Source: Pollutimonas thiosulfatoxidans (GTDB taxonomy: Bacteria; Pseudomonadota; Gammaproteobacteria; Burkholderiales; Burkholderiaceae_B). From it: a DNA stretch of 64,000 nt. The stretch covers positions 3,348,001 through 3,412,000 of the forward strand of contig NZ_CP022987.1 of NCBI RefSeq assembly GCF_004022565.1, written 5' to 3'. Shown one piece after another: positions 1-7,981 of this stretch. The notes below the pieces were generated by a model that saw nothing but the letters and a program-made list of their open reading frames with translations, had not been told where the DNA came from and made no database searches. The position numbers and the translations under genes were made by a program. Numbering within the stretch: the stretch's first letter is position 1; every line of letters begins with the position of its first letter.

Positions 1-329
1 TGATGGTGGACTTCGCCTTGATGGCCGAGCGCCGCGATGGACTCTCGTCCCGCGATGCCATTTACCAGGCTTGCCTGGTGCGCTTCCGGCCCATCATGAT
101 GACGACGGTATCGGCCCTGTTTGGCGCCCTGCCGCTGGTGTTGGCCTCGGGCCCAGGCGTGGAGATGCGGCGGCCGCTGGGCCTGACCATCGTGGGGGGC
201 CTGATACTTAGCCAGATACTGACGCTTTATACGACGCCTGTCGTGTACTTGTATCTGGACCGATTCCGCTTGTGGGCCAAACGCCAGCGAGGCGCTACGG
301 CGCCATCGCCCGCGGGTACGCCCGGTTGA
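1..329 (+). CDS. RND efflux pump inner-membrane subunit, C-terminal fragment
   Basis: This is the last ~108 residues of an AcrB/MexB-type proton-driven multidrug exporter; the rest lies before the window. The reading frame is open from the first base, so the methionine at base 3 is internal. The segment MMVDFALMAERR followed by FRPIMMTTVSALFGALPL is the conserved TM10-TM12 region of RND pumps, and GLTIVGGLILSQILTLYTTPVVYLYLD is the final transmembrane helix. The tail is short and basic. The outer-membrane partner follows 7 bases later, so pump and channel are co-transcribed. Which drugs it exports cannot be read from this fragment. Confidence 0.93.
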   Translation, partial: MVDFALMAERRDGLSSRDAIYQACLVRFRPIMMTTVSALFGALPLVLASGPGVEMRRPLGLTIVGGLILSQILTLYTTPVVYLYLDRFRLWAKRQRGATAPSPAGTPG

Positions 330-336
330 CCATGCC

Positions 337-1860
337 ATGACACGACAAAAACATCTTGTTCACTTTCCTCCATCCCGCTGGCGCAGCCTGGGTATTTCGG
401 TATTGGCTTTGATGCTCACCGCTTGTGCCGTGGGGCCAGACTATCAACGACCGGCCATCGATGTTGGGGATACCTACAAGGAAATGGACCGGGCGCAGCC
501 TATGGACGGTGCGCAAATGAATTCGGGATGGGTGCGTGCCCAGCCGGCGGACAGCTTGATGCCGGGGAATTGGTGGACATTGTTCAACGATCCGGTGTTG
601 TCGGGTTTGATGGCCACCTTGCAAACTGCCAACCTGGACATTGCACAGGCGGAGGCCCAATACCGGCAAGCGCAGGCCTTGCTGCAATCCACGCGCTCGG
701 GCTTGTTCCCCACCTTGGGCAGCTCGGCATCGGCGACCCGCTCGGGCAGCGGCGGCGGCACTGCGGGTGGTGGCGACTTCGGCGACGGCTCGTTCTCGCC
801 TGGCAGTCGCGTCGGCAATCAATATTCCGTCAGCGGCAATGTCAGTTGGGAACCCGACGTCTGGGGCAGGGTGCGCCGATCAGTGGAGGCCAGCCAGGCC
901 GGCCTGGAGGCCAGCGCGGCCGATGTGGCGGCAACGCGCCTGAGCATGCAGTCTACCCTGGCGCAGACCTATTTCCGCTTGCGCGTGATGGATGCCGAAC
1001 AGCGCTTGCTGGCGCAAACCGTCCAGGCTTATGAGCGTTCGTTGCAGATGACGCAAAACCGCTATGAGGCGGGTGTTGCAGCGCAAGCGGATGTTGAAGT
1101 CTCCCGTACGCAGTTGGAGAATACGCGCACGCAGTTGTTGGCGCTGGACTGGCAGCGGGCTCAACTGGAGCACGCCATTGCCGTATTGACCGGCCAGGCG
1201 CCGAGCAGCTTTACGCTTGACTCCACCACCCGCGCTGCGGCTGTGCCCACGATTCCCGTCGCACTGCCCTCCCAGTTGTTGCAAAGGCGGCCCGACGTTG
1301 CTGCCGCAGAGCGCCGTACCGCTGAAGCCAACGCGCGCATAGGCGTGGCGCAAGCCGCCTGGTTCCCTGATCTGACCCTTAGCGCGCAGGCGGGCTTTCG
1401 CAGTGGTCAGTGGGCGCAGTGGCTGACCGCTCCAGCGAGCTTCTGGTCTCTGGGCCCCGCGCTGGCCTTGACGATCTTCGATGGCGGCGCGCGCGAAGCA
1501 CAACTGCAAGAGGCCCGCGCCGGCTACGACGCACAAGCAGCCGCCTATCGCCAGACCGTGCTGACGGCCTTGCGAGAGGTGGAAGACTATCTCGTACAAC
1601 TGCATGTGCTCGGGCAAGAGCAAGTCACCCAGGGCCGCGCGCTGGCAGCGGCGCGTGCATCCTTACGCCTGACGCAAAATCAGTTTGAGGCGGGACTGAT
1701 CGATTACCTAAGCGTCGTGCAAGTAGAAACCACGGCGCTCAGCACAGAAAGGGCGGCCTTGTCGCTGACGGCCGACCGGTTGGTGGCCAGCGTGCAGCTT
1801 ATCGCTGCGCTGGGCGGCGGCTGGCAGCAGCCTGTGCCCGAGTCTGCGGCGCAACCTTAG
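337..1860 (+). CDS. Efflux RND outer-membrane lipoprotein, NodT/OprM family
   Basis: This 507-residue protein is the outer-membrane channel of the tripartite efflux system whose pump ends just upstream. It has a lipoprotein signal with the lipobox LTAC (Cys at about residue 30), followed by the family hallmark AVGPDYQRP. Two OEP repeats follow (roughly residues 90-290 and 310-500), including LQRRPDVAAAERR and the EVEDYLVQL region typical of TolC-like helical barrels. Its stop overlaps the stop of the convergent Nudix gene. Length matches the family. A Gly/Ser-rich loop near residues 130-155 is variable in these proteins. Confidence 0.95.
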   Translation: MTRQKHLVHFPPSRWRSLGISVLALMLTACAVGPDYQRPAIDVGDTYKEMDRAQPMDGAQMNSGWVRAQPADSLMPGNWWTLFNDPVLSGLMATLQTANLDIAQAEAQYRQAQALLQSTRSGLFPTLGSSASATRSGSGGGTAGGGDFGDGSFSPGSRVGNQYSVSGNVSWEPDVWGRVRRSVEASQAGLEASAADVAATRLSMQSTLAQTYFRLRVMDAEQRLLAQTVQAYERSLQMTQNRYEAGVAAQADVEVSRTQLENTRTQLLALDWQRAQLEHAIAVLTGQAPSSFTLDSTTRAAAVPTIPVALPSQLLQRRPDVAAAERRTAEANARIGVAQAAWFPDLTLSAQAGFRSGQWAQWLTAPASFWSLGPALALTIFDGGAREAQLQEARAGYDAQAAAYRQTVLTALREVEDYLVQLHVLGQEQVTQGRALAAARASLRLTQNQFEAGLIDYLSVVQVETTALSTERAALSLTADRLVASVQLIAALGGGWQQPVPESAAQP

Positions 1861-2891
1861 CCCAACAACTGGCGCATTCCGGCAATGCCATGTGCGCCGT
1901 GCTGCCTGGCTTGCTGCAGTGTTTGTGGCGATTGACCGCCGATGGCAAAGACCGGCAAGCCGGCGTCTTCCGCCAGCGCCCGAAAGCCCGCCCAACCCAT
2001 GCCAGCCACGCCCGCATGAGACGGCGTGGGCAGCACGTGCCCCAGCACGGCAAAGTCCGCCTGCAAACGGCGGGCGGCATGTAGATCTTCTGCCGTATGC
2101 GCCGAGACCGCGATCAGGCCCGGTATGCGCGCGCGCAACGCCTCGGCTGCCAGGCTATGGGCACTTGGGCCTGCGGCGTCATTGTTTGAGGTGCCGGCCA
2201 ACGCCAAGGCGTCAGCAGCGCGCAGGTGCACACCGTCGGCCAGCGCCCACCAGTCTTGCGGATGGCAACTGTTGACCAGGCATAGCGCTCCCGCCTGGCG
2301 GCACAGGCGCAATACCTCTTGGTAGGCCGCAAGCGCTTCGGCGTTGGCTTGCGCAGCCCACGCGGGTTCGCGAAACTGCACCAGCCGTATACCTGTGTCC
2401 AATGCGTGCTTCAGCTTGTCCAGCCAAGCCGTTAACTGAGCGCTACTCCCGATATTGCTGATCAAGTAGTGGTCGGGCAGTTGCATCCATCGCAAGGGAG
2501 GCTCGGTGGCAGGCAGGACGGGGCCGACGGTGATGGGCTGGTCGGGCCGTACCCAGGCCAGTGCTTGTCCTTCCATGCCGCGCGGTTCGCCATCCCAGGC
2601 GGTAACACGGCAAAATGCCAGCCGCACGATGGTCTTGGGGTACTCGTGCACATACGTTACCCATGGTGTTGCGTCGCGTACATCGATGTCCAGCTCTTCC
2701 TTCAGTTCGCGCGCCAGCGCTTGCAGCGTGGTCTCGCCTGGTTCGATCTTGCCGCCGGGAAGCTCCCACCAGCCTGCCCAAGGCTTGCCTTCGGGGCGTT
2801 GGCCCAGCATCAGGCTGCCGTCCGGCCGGGTAATAATGCCGGCCGCTACTTCAATGAAGGGTTTGTGCGTTTGTTCTGCCGGATCAAGCAT
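1857..2891 (-). CDS. Nudix hydrolase fused to a ThiE-like (thiamine phosphate synthase-like) domain, MutT family
   Basis: This bifunctional-looking protein of about 344 residues has an N-terminal MutT-type Nudix domain that probably removes 8-oxo-dGTP. Its Nudix box is GGKIEPGETTLQALARELKEE with Asp instead of the usual Gly near the end (EELDI). The C-terminal ~190 residues form a TIM-barrel domain related to thiamine monophosphate synthase (VQFREP, ADGVHL, VLGHVLPTPSH, FAIGG). This fusion is common in beta- and gammaproteobacteria. I chose the ATG at 2891 because the Nudix domain begins right after it and it overlaps the stop of the upstream DUF815 gene by 8 bases, so the two are coupled. 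Activity of the ThiE-like half is unproven. Confidence 0.9.
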   Translation of the reverse strand: MLDPAEQTHKPFIEVAAGIITRPDGSLMLGQRPEGKPWAGWWELPGGKIEPGETTLQALARELKEELDIDVRDATPWVTYVHEYPKTIVRLAFCRVTAWDGEPRGMEGQALAWVRPDQPITVGPVLPATEPPLRWMQLPDHYLISNIGSSAQLTAWLDKLKHALDTGIRLVQFREPAWAAQANAEALAAYQEVLRLCRQAGALCLVNSCHPQDWWALADGVHLRAADALALAGTSNNDAAGPSAHSLAAEALRARIPGLIAVSAHTAEDLHAARRLQADFAVLGHVLPTPSHAGVAGMGWAGFRALAEDAGLPVFAIGGQSPQTLQQARQHGAHGIAGMRQLLG

Positions 2892-3795
2892 GTCGGGCGG
2901 CCCAGTCTCGAGCGAATTGACGTGCCACGCGGCCAGAGCGCGAGCCGCGCTCCAACGCCCACTGCAAGGCTTCGGTGCGCGACTCCTGGATGTTCTTCGA
3001 CGAGCAGCCGTGCTGGTCCAGCCAGTAATTGACAATGTCCAGGTAGTCGTCCTGCTTGAAGGGGTAGAACGACAGCCACAGGCCAAAGCGTTCGGACAGT
3101 GAAATCTTCTCTTCCACGGTTTCGCCCGGGTGGATCTCGCCGTCCGACTGATGCTTGGCGCCCAGGTTCTCGCTCATGTATTCGGGCATCAGGTGGCGTC
3201 GGTTCGATGTGGCGTAGATCAACACATTGTCTCCAGAGGCCGAGACCGAGCCGTCCAGGACCGATTTCAGTGCCTTGTACCCGGCTTCGCCTTCTTCGAA
3301 CGACAGGTCATCGCAGAAGATGATGAAACGCTCGGGGCGCGGGGCAATCAGATCGACGATGTCGCCCAGGTCGGCCATGTCGGATTTGTCGACTTCAATC
3401 AATCGCAGGCCCTGGTCGCCATAAGCGGCCAGCATCGCCTTCACCAGCGAGCTTTTGCCCGTGCCGCGGGCGCCCGTCATCAGTACATTGTTGGCAGGCT
3501 TCTTGTGCAGAAAGTGACGGGTGTTGCGGTCTATGATTGCCTTTTGCCGCTCGATGTGCTGTAGATCCTCCACGTGTATCGTGGAGATATGGCGTACGGC
3601 ATCCAGCCAGCCGCGCGCCCCGCGCTTGCGCCAGCGAAAGGCATGCGCGGACCAGTCGATGTCCGGGGGGGCCGGCGGCAGCCACGCCTCAAGTTGCGCC
3701 AGAACACGTTCGGCGCGTCCGATTAGGGAGGTGAGGTCGGGGGCAGTCACTTGGGTCTCCAGGGGTGCATAGTCAAAGACAGGCATTATCGCCAA
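2884..3795 (-). CDS. DUF815 family AAA-type ATPase
   Basis: This P-loop ATPase of 303 residues matches the DUF815 family, whose role is unknown. Walker A GARGTGKS lies at about residues 108-115, Walker B FIIFCDDL at about 157-164, and a sensor-like IYATSNRRHLMPE follows. The C-terminal part (PFKQDDYLDIVNYWL, SGRVARQFARDW) is the usual family ending. A second ATG three codons in (3786) could be the start. The downstream Nudix gene overlaps its end, and this ATPase-Nudix pairing recurs in Burkholderiales, so a shared operon is likely. No partner or substrate is evident. Confidence 0.92.
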   Translation of the reverse strand: MAIMPVFDYAPLETQVTAPDLTSLIGRAERVLAQLEAWLPPAPPDIDWSAHAFRWRKRGARGWLDAVRHISTIHVEDLQHIERQKAIIDRNTRHFLHKKPANNVLMTGARGTGKSSLVKAMLAAYGDQGLRLIEVDKSDMADLGDIVDLIAPRPERFIIFCDDLSFEEGEAGYKALKSVLDGSVSASGDNVLIYATSNRRHLMPEYMSENLGAKHQSDGEIHPGETVEEKISLSERFGLWLSFYPFKQDDYLDIVNYWLDQHGCSSKNIQESRTEALQWALERGSRSGRVARQFARDWAARHA

Positions 3796-3887
3796 TTTTG
3801 CTTCGGCTATCAGTAATTTGCGTCACGTATAATCCTAGCCTTGATCCGCCCGTTCTTATCAACACCTACTTAAGCCCGGACCTCGCT

Positions 3888-4853
3888 TTGAATCTCCCCG
3901 AGTTAATTGCACCCATTGCAGACGACATGAAAGCGGTCGATGCGGTTATCCGCGCCCGCCTTGATTCCGAGGTCGTGCTGATACGCACCATCGGTGACTA
4001 CATCGTCGGGGCCGGCGGCAAACGCATGCGACCGGCGCTGTTGCTGATCATGGCCAAAGCCTTGGGTTACCAAGGCACCAACCACCATCTGCTGGCGGCC
4101 GTGGTGGAGTTCATCCATACCGCCACCCTGTTGCATGACGACGTCGTGGATGAATCAGACTTGCGACGCGGGCGCAGCACGGCCAACGCCGTCTTTGGCA
4201 ACGCCGCCAGCGTGTTGGTGGGTGATTATCTGTATTCGCGCTCGTTCGAGATGATGGTGGAGTCGAACTCCATGCCCGCCATGTCGGTCCTATCGGCCGC
4301 CACCACCGTCATCGCCGAAGGCGAAGTGCTGCAGTTGCTTAATGTGCACGACCCCGATGTTTCGATGGAGCGCTACCTGCAAGTGGTGCGTTACAAGACA
4401 GCCAAGCTGTTCGAGGCGGCAACAGAAGTTGGCGCCATCGTCGGCGGGGCGACAACCGCCCAGCAGGCGGCCGCTGCCGCCTATGGCCGGCACATAGGCA
4501 CAGCCTTCCAGCTGATCGACGACGTGCTCGATTACAGCGGCGACGCCGATGCGCTGGGGAAAAACGTGGGGGACGACCTGCGCGAAGGCAAGCCTACCTT
4601 GCCATTGATCAGAGTAATGGAGGTGGGCAGCGCCGCACAGAAGCAACTGATACAAGACGCCATCCGCACCGGAGAGGCCGATTTTTCAGCCGTGGCCCGC
4701 GCCATCCAGGACACCGAGGCGCTGGACTACACCCGCGTAGCAGCAACCGCGGAAGCCGAGCTGGCACGCGAGGCCTTGCAGGGTTTGCCTATTTCCGTTC
4801 ATCAGGAATCTTTGCTAGAATTTTGTTCTTTCGCGATAGAACGCGATCGGTAA
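3888..4853 (+). CDS. ispB: Octaprenyl diphosphate synthase (polyprenyl synthetase)
   Basis: This trans-prenyltransferase extends farnesyl diphosphate to the ubiquinone side chain. Both aspartate-rich Mg-binding motifs are intact: LLHDDVVD (about residues 82-88) and QLIDDVLDYSGD (about 209-218). GGKRMRPALLL near the N-terminus is the isoprenoid-substrate region. I prefer the TTG at 3888 (LNLPELIAPIADDM), which lines up with the usual N-terminus of IspB and gives 321 residues. A longer frame opens at GTG 3765, but it overlaps the start of the divergent DUF815 gene and adds a 41-residue segment without homology I recognise. Confidence 0.93.
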   Translation: MNLPELIAPIADDMKAVDAVIRARLDSEVVLIRTIGDYIVGAGGKRMRPALLLIMAKALGYQGTNHHLLAAVVEFIHTATLLHDDVVDESDLRRGRSTANAVFGNAASVLVGDYLYSRSFEMMVESNSMPAMSVLSAATTVIAEGEVLQLLNVHDPDVSMERYLQVVRYKTAKLFEAATEVGAIVGGATTAQQAAAAAYGRHIGTAFQLIDDVLDYSGDADALGKNVGDDLREGKPTLPLIRVMEVGSAAQKQLIQDAIRTGEADFSAVARAIQDTEALDYTRVAATAEAELAREALQGLPISVHQESLLEFCSFAIERDR

Positions 4854-4912
4854 AAATCCCGTTGTTGCGGGCGCAGCTTTCAGGGCGTACGTGACAAGCT
4901 TATGTTGCAAGT

Positions 4913-4989
4913 CGGGGCGTAGCTCAGCCTGGTAGAGTACTGCGTTCGGGACGCAGGAGTCGCATGTTCGAATCATGTCGCCCCGACCA
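4913..4989 (+). tRNA. tRNA-Pro (anticodon CGG)
   Basis: This is a complete 77-nt cloverleaf. The acceptor CGGGGCG (4913-4919) pairs with CGCCCCG (4979-4985) and is followed by ACCA. The anticodon stem is CTGCG/CGCAG with loop TTCGGGA, so the anticodon is CGG and decodes CCG. The T arm is TTCGAAT flanked by its stem. CCA is genomically encoded. The 3' half (4942-4989) is repeated at 7008-7055 with one mismatch, suggesting that this tRNA served as an integration target. Confidence 0.97.
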
Positions 4990-5002
4990 GTAGTTCCATA
5001 TT

Positions 5003-5030
5003 AAGCCCTTGCTATGCAAGGGCTTTTTGT
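5003..5030 (+). terminator. Rho-independent terminator after tRNA-Pro
   Basis: A 10-bp perfect stem AAGCCCTTGC/GCAAGGGCTT with a TAT loop is followed by TTTGTTT, 13 bases after the tRNA CCA end. It fits termination of the tRNA transcript. Confidence 0.9.
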
Positions 5031-5102
5031 TTGAGCTGCGGGGTATTGGTGCATAGGTCCTCGCGCATGGGGGAAACGCAGGCGCAAACATAGTTTTGAT
5101 GT

Positions 5103-5119
5103 AATATGATGCATATATT
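5103..5119. promoter_or_regulatory. Candidate VapB/VapBC operator in the vapBC promoter
   Basis: The inverted repeat AATAT-N7-ATATT lies 25-41 bases upstream of the vapB ATG at 5144, in an AT-rich patch that also carries promoter-like TTGATG and TATGAT hexamers. Toxin-antitoxin operons usually autoregulate through such palindromes. The assignment is inferred from position and symmetry only. Confidence 0.4.
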
Positions 5120-5143
5120 GATGCTGGATTAATGGAGACGACA

Positions 5144-5365
5144 ATGCGAACTACAGTAACGATTGACGATGCATTGTTTGAAAGAGCGCTGCAAGTAGCT
5201 GACCCAGGTATCGAAAAAGCCGATCTTATTCGTGAAGCCGTCAAGACGTATGTGCGTGTACAGTCTGCGAAACGGCTTGCGGCTCTCGGGGGGAAGCGCC
5301 ACAAATGCCTGATATACCGCGCCGCCGACAGGAGCCCGCCGAAGCATGAATGGTGTATTGGTTGA
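5144..5365 (+). pseudogene. vapB: VapB-type antitoxin, frameshifted near its C-terminus
   Basis: The N-terminal MRTTVTIDDALFERAL and following helix are a ribbon-helix-helix DNA-binding domain of the VapB kind (Arc/CopG-like). After LAALGG the frame runs through a G6 tract (5288-5293) into an unusual tail ending KHEWCIG. With one extra G, the frame instead reads EAPQMPDIPRRRQEPAEA and stops at a TGA overlapping the vapC ATG as ATGA, the normal arrangement for this pair. The C-terminal segment that binds and neutralises the toxin is therefore probably altered here, unless the tract length is a sequencing error or varies between cells. The start at 5144 follows GGAGACGACA. Confidence 0.75.
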
Positions 5366-5726
5366 TACTTCGGTATGGGTCGATCACTTCCGACGGGAGA
5401 ATCAAGGATTGGTCTATTTGCTGGAGCGCGACCGTGCTTTGGTGCATCCCATGGTTCTTGGTGAATTGGCCTGTGGAACCCCACCCAATCGGGCACGTAC
5501 TCTGGTCGATCTCGATAGCCTGCAGCACTCCCAACAAGCAACCCTGAAAGAAACCTTGGATTTCGTTGAATCCGAAAAACTTTACGGTTTAGGCTGCGGG
5601 CTGGTTGATATGCTGCTCTTGGCTTCGACCATGATGACGCCACAAACTGAGCTCTGGACATTGGATAAGCGCCTTTCAGCCTTGGCAGAACGCTGCGGAG
5701 TGATGCACCGGTCAGCTACTCGCTGA
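5346..5726 (+). CDS. vapC: VapC-type PIN-domain toxin (ribonuclease)
   Basis: This 126-residue PIN-domain endoribonuclease is the toxin partner of the adjacent VapB. The acidic metal-binding residues are all visible: Asp7 in VLVDTSVWVDHF, Glu40 in VLGELACG, Asp88 in GLVDMLLLAS and Asp107 in TLDKRL. It starts with ATGA overlapping where the unshifted vapB stop would be, consistent with translational coupling. The toxin looks intact although its antitoxin frame is disrupted. Its RNA target is unknown; VapC proteins commonly cut tRNAs. The pair lies between the tRNA-Pro gene and its duplicated 3' half. Confidence 0.9.
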   Translation: MNGVLVDTSVWVDHFRRENQGLVYLLERDRALVHPMVLGELACGTPPNRARTLVDLDSLQHSQQATLKETLDFVESEKLYGLGCGLVDMLLLASTMMTPQTELWTLDKRLSALAERCGVMHRSATR

Positions 5727-5764
5727 ACCTGCATCACCGCCGGTTTGCAAGCATAAGAGGTGGC

Positions 5765-6814
5765 TTAAGGCGACGGATTCGGATAACGTAGATGGATGGC
5801 CTGGATGGCTTCCAGCATTTCTTCTGATAGCGTAACGTCGACGCTGTCGATATTTTCCTTCAACTGATCCAGCCCGGTTGCGCCTATCAGGTTACTGGTG
5901 ACAAAGGGCTGCTGGTTAACAAACGCCAGCGCCATGGTTGCAGGAGATAAGCCGTGGTCACGTGCCAACTGCACATACTCGGCCGTAGCACGTTCAGCCT
6001 GGGGCTTCGAGTAGCGGTCGAAACGCGTGAACAGCGTCATGCGGGCACCGTCTGGGCGGGCGCCGTTCAGGTATTTGCCCGACAGCACACCCATGGCCAA
6101 GGGCGAGTACGCCAGTAGCCCCACGCCTTCCAGGTGGCTGAATTCGGACAGGCCGTTCTCGTAGATGCGGTTGAGCAGACTGTAGGGGTTTTGAATAGAT
6201 ACGATGCGGGGGAGCTTACGCGTTTCGGCGAACTTCAGGTATTGCGCCACGCCCCAGGGTGTTTCGTTGGATACCCCAATATGGCGTACCTTGCCCGCCT
6301 TGACGAAGTCTTGCAGGACCTCAAGGGTTTCCTCAACGGGCACTGTGTAGGCGTCAGCCTTCCAGGGGTAGTTTGGGCGGCCGAATGTGGTGGTGGTGCG
6401 ATCCGGCCAGTGCAATTGGTACAGATCAAGATGATCGGTCTGCAGGCGTTTCAGGCTCGCGTCCAGCGCTTCGGTCATGTTCTTGCGATCCAAACGCGTC
6501 TGGCCGCCACGAATATGGCCAGGGCGTTTCGGGTCGGTGGCGGGGCCCGAGACTTTGCTGGTCAATACGATGTCCTTGCGTCGTCCGGTTTTGGCCAGCC
6601 AGGTGCCAATATACGTTTCCGTGCGGCCTTGTGTCTCCGGCTTGGGCGGCACGGGATACATTTCAGCGGCATCCACCAGGTTCACACCCTGCGTCAAGGC
6701 GTAATCAATCTGCTGGTGAGCTTCGGATTCAGTGTTCTGCTCACCCCACGTCATGGTGCCCAGGCCGATCAGGCTGACATCAAGGTCTGTGTGTCCAAGT
6801 TTGCGGTATTTCAA
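5765..6814 (-). CDS. NADP(H)-dependent aldo-keto reductase, Tas family
   Basis: This aldo-keto reductase of the E. coli Tas type would reduce carbonyl substrates with NADPH. It shows KYRKLGHTDLDVSLIGLGTMTWGEQN at the N-terminus, the catalytic-region pattern NLVDAAEMYP with its Tyr, and LYQLHWPDR. The end NIDSVDVTLSEEMLEAIQAIHLRYPNP is typical of the family. I chose the TTG at 6814 because it gives 349 residues, the family length; the frame runs on to 6976, but the extra 54 residues look non-coding. The gene sits inside the segment bounded by the two tRNA-Pro sequences. Confidence 0.88.
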   Translation of the reverse strand: MKYRKLGHTDLDVSLIGLGTMTWGEQNTESEAHQQIDYALTQGVNLVDAAEMYPVPPKPETQGRTETYIGTWLAKTGRRKDIVLTSKVSGPATDPKRPGHIRGGQTRLDRKNMTEALDASLKRLQTDHLDLYQLHWPDRTTTTFGRPNYPWKADAYTVPVEETLEVLQDFVKAGKVRHIGVSNETPWGVAQYLKFAETRKLPRIVSIQNPYSLLNRIYENGLSEFSHLEGVGLLAYSPLAMGVLSGKYLNGARPDGARMTLFTRFDRYSKPQAERATAEYVQLARDHGLSPATMALAFVNQQPFVTSNLIGATGLDQLKENIDSVDVTLSEEMLEAIQAIHLRYPNPSP

Positions 6815-7007
6815 GGTAGTGCGCTCCGGCGGAATGGTTTCTTTCAAGGCCGGCCGGCGTGCCGACGGTGGCGCCGATGTTAACACCGCCGTGTTATATC
6901 CGTGACTTGCAGCACGATGTCCCACAGGGGTACGGTCGCTGCCATAGCTACTGTCGATTGTCTGCGAGATTGACAATACACCCGATGCTCAGGCCAAAGG
7001 GCTAGGA

Positions 7008-7055
7008 AGGCGTTCGGGACGCAGGGGTCGCATGTTCGAATCATGTCGCCCCGAC
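7008..7055 (+). repeat. Duplicated 3' half of tRNA-Pro (attachment-site-like direct repeat)
   Basis: These 48 bases match 4942-4989 of the tRNA-Pro gene at 47 positions (G instead of A at 7024) and keep the same orientation. They start at the 3' side of the anticodon stem and run through CCA. Without a 5' half it cannot be a functional tRNA. Such 3'-end copies are left by tyrosine-recombinase elements that integrate into tRNA genes. No integrase gene is visible between the copies, so the element is a remnant. Bases 6815-7129 hold nothing else I recognise. Confidence 0.9.
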
Positions 7056-7129
7056 CATATCCATCGATAGACGGCCCGTGTTAGCAGGGAGCGCAGTACG
7101 TCTAAACTTCGAACCGCGGATCAATGCGA

Positions 7130-7966
7130 TCATTCACGCTTAATAGTTAAGACATTGTTTTCTGCGATAGTAAGGTTCGCAATGGCTTCGGTAATCTTCC
7201 TGGCGTGATCCATCACCACATTGGCAATCAGTTCTTCCCCTACCCACGGTGGAGCAGCGGTCGGAAATGCCAACACTAAGCTGCCCAAGACTTCGTTCTC
7301 TTCATCGAAGACGGGAGCAGCAACACCGGTGACACCCTCATCCAGCTCGCCGCGGGAGATATAGTGCCCCGCTCGTCGAATCTGTGCGAGCTCCTTACAG
7401 AATGAGTCCCAGTCGGCACCTACTTCATCACGCGCTGAGTCGCCCTCGTTCAAGTCATAAATCCGGCGCAATTTCCTGCGATCAAGGTAAGCAAGCGTGG
7501 AACGAGCCTGAGACCCCTTGAACCACGGCATTTTTCGACCTGGAACAAAATTAAGATCTTTAAGGTCGCTTCCTTTTGCATAGTAGATGTTGATCAGATT
7601 CTGTCCGTAAACCTTGGAAAAGAGGACATGGCAGCCACTTTTGGTACACAAGTCGCTCATGAGTGCCTTGGAGGCAGAAAGAATCGGATCAAATTTATTG
7701 ATGAGATAGCCGAGCTCTAGTACCTTCGGCCCAAGGGTATAGCAACCGGACACTCGTGAAAGCATGCCCATGTCGCAAAGATCTGCAACATAGCGATAGG
7801 CGGTAGGCGTGCTAATCCCCAATAGCCGCACTAGATCGTTTAGGGTAATTAACGGAGTATCCTCGCTGAAGAGCTCCAGAATAGCGCCGACTCTTTTCAA
7901 AACCGATGGCTCGGTGATAGGGTGATTTCCTCTTTTCGTCAATCGATCGCTGTCAGAACCTTGCAT
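7130..7966 (-). CDS. IclR family transcriptional regulator
   Basis: This 278-residue regulator has an N-terminal winged helix (VLKRVGAILELFSED...LNDLVRLLGISTPTAYRYVADLCDMGML) and a C-terminal IclR effector-binding domain (GELDEGVTGVAAPVFDEENEVLGSLVLAFP). IclR proteins often control aromatic or organic-acid catabolic operons. It is the last gene of a minus-strand run that includes the ABC transporter and flavoproteins upstream, and it begins 16 bases after the first flavoprotein with AAGGAAA as ribosome-binding site. It is the likely regulator of that block. The ligand is unknown. Confidence 0.93.
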   Translation of the reverse strand: MQGSDSDRLTKRGNHPITEPSVLKRVGAILELFSEDTPLITLNDLVRLLGISTPTAYRYVADLCDMGMLSRVSGCYTLGPKVLELGYLINKFDPILSASKALMSDLCTKSGCHVLFSKVYGQNLINIYYAKGSDLKDLNFVPGRKMPWFKGSQARSTLAYLDRRKLRRIYDLNEGDSARDEVGADWDSFCKELAQIRRAGHYISRGELDEGVTGVAAPVFDEENEVLGSLVLAFPTAAPPWVGEELIANVVMDHARKITEAIANLTIAENNVLTIKRE

Positions 7967-7981
7967 GGTTTTTTATTTCCT

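Noticed and set aside
880..1623. Long open frame on the minus strand opposite the outer-membrane efflux gene
   Set aside because: It lies entirely inside a well-supported lipoprotein gene, has biased Arg/Gln/Leu composition from GC-rich codons and no recognisable domain.
4990..7007. An integrase or recombinase gene for the tRNA-Pro island
   Set aside because: Frames in this interval encode only VapB/VapC and the aldo-keto reductase; no tyrosine-recombinase motif was seen.
7008..7055. A second functional tRNA-Pro gene
   Set aside because: Only the 3' half is present; no acceptor 5' strand or D arm precedes it.
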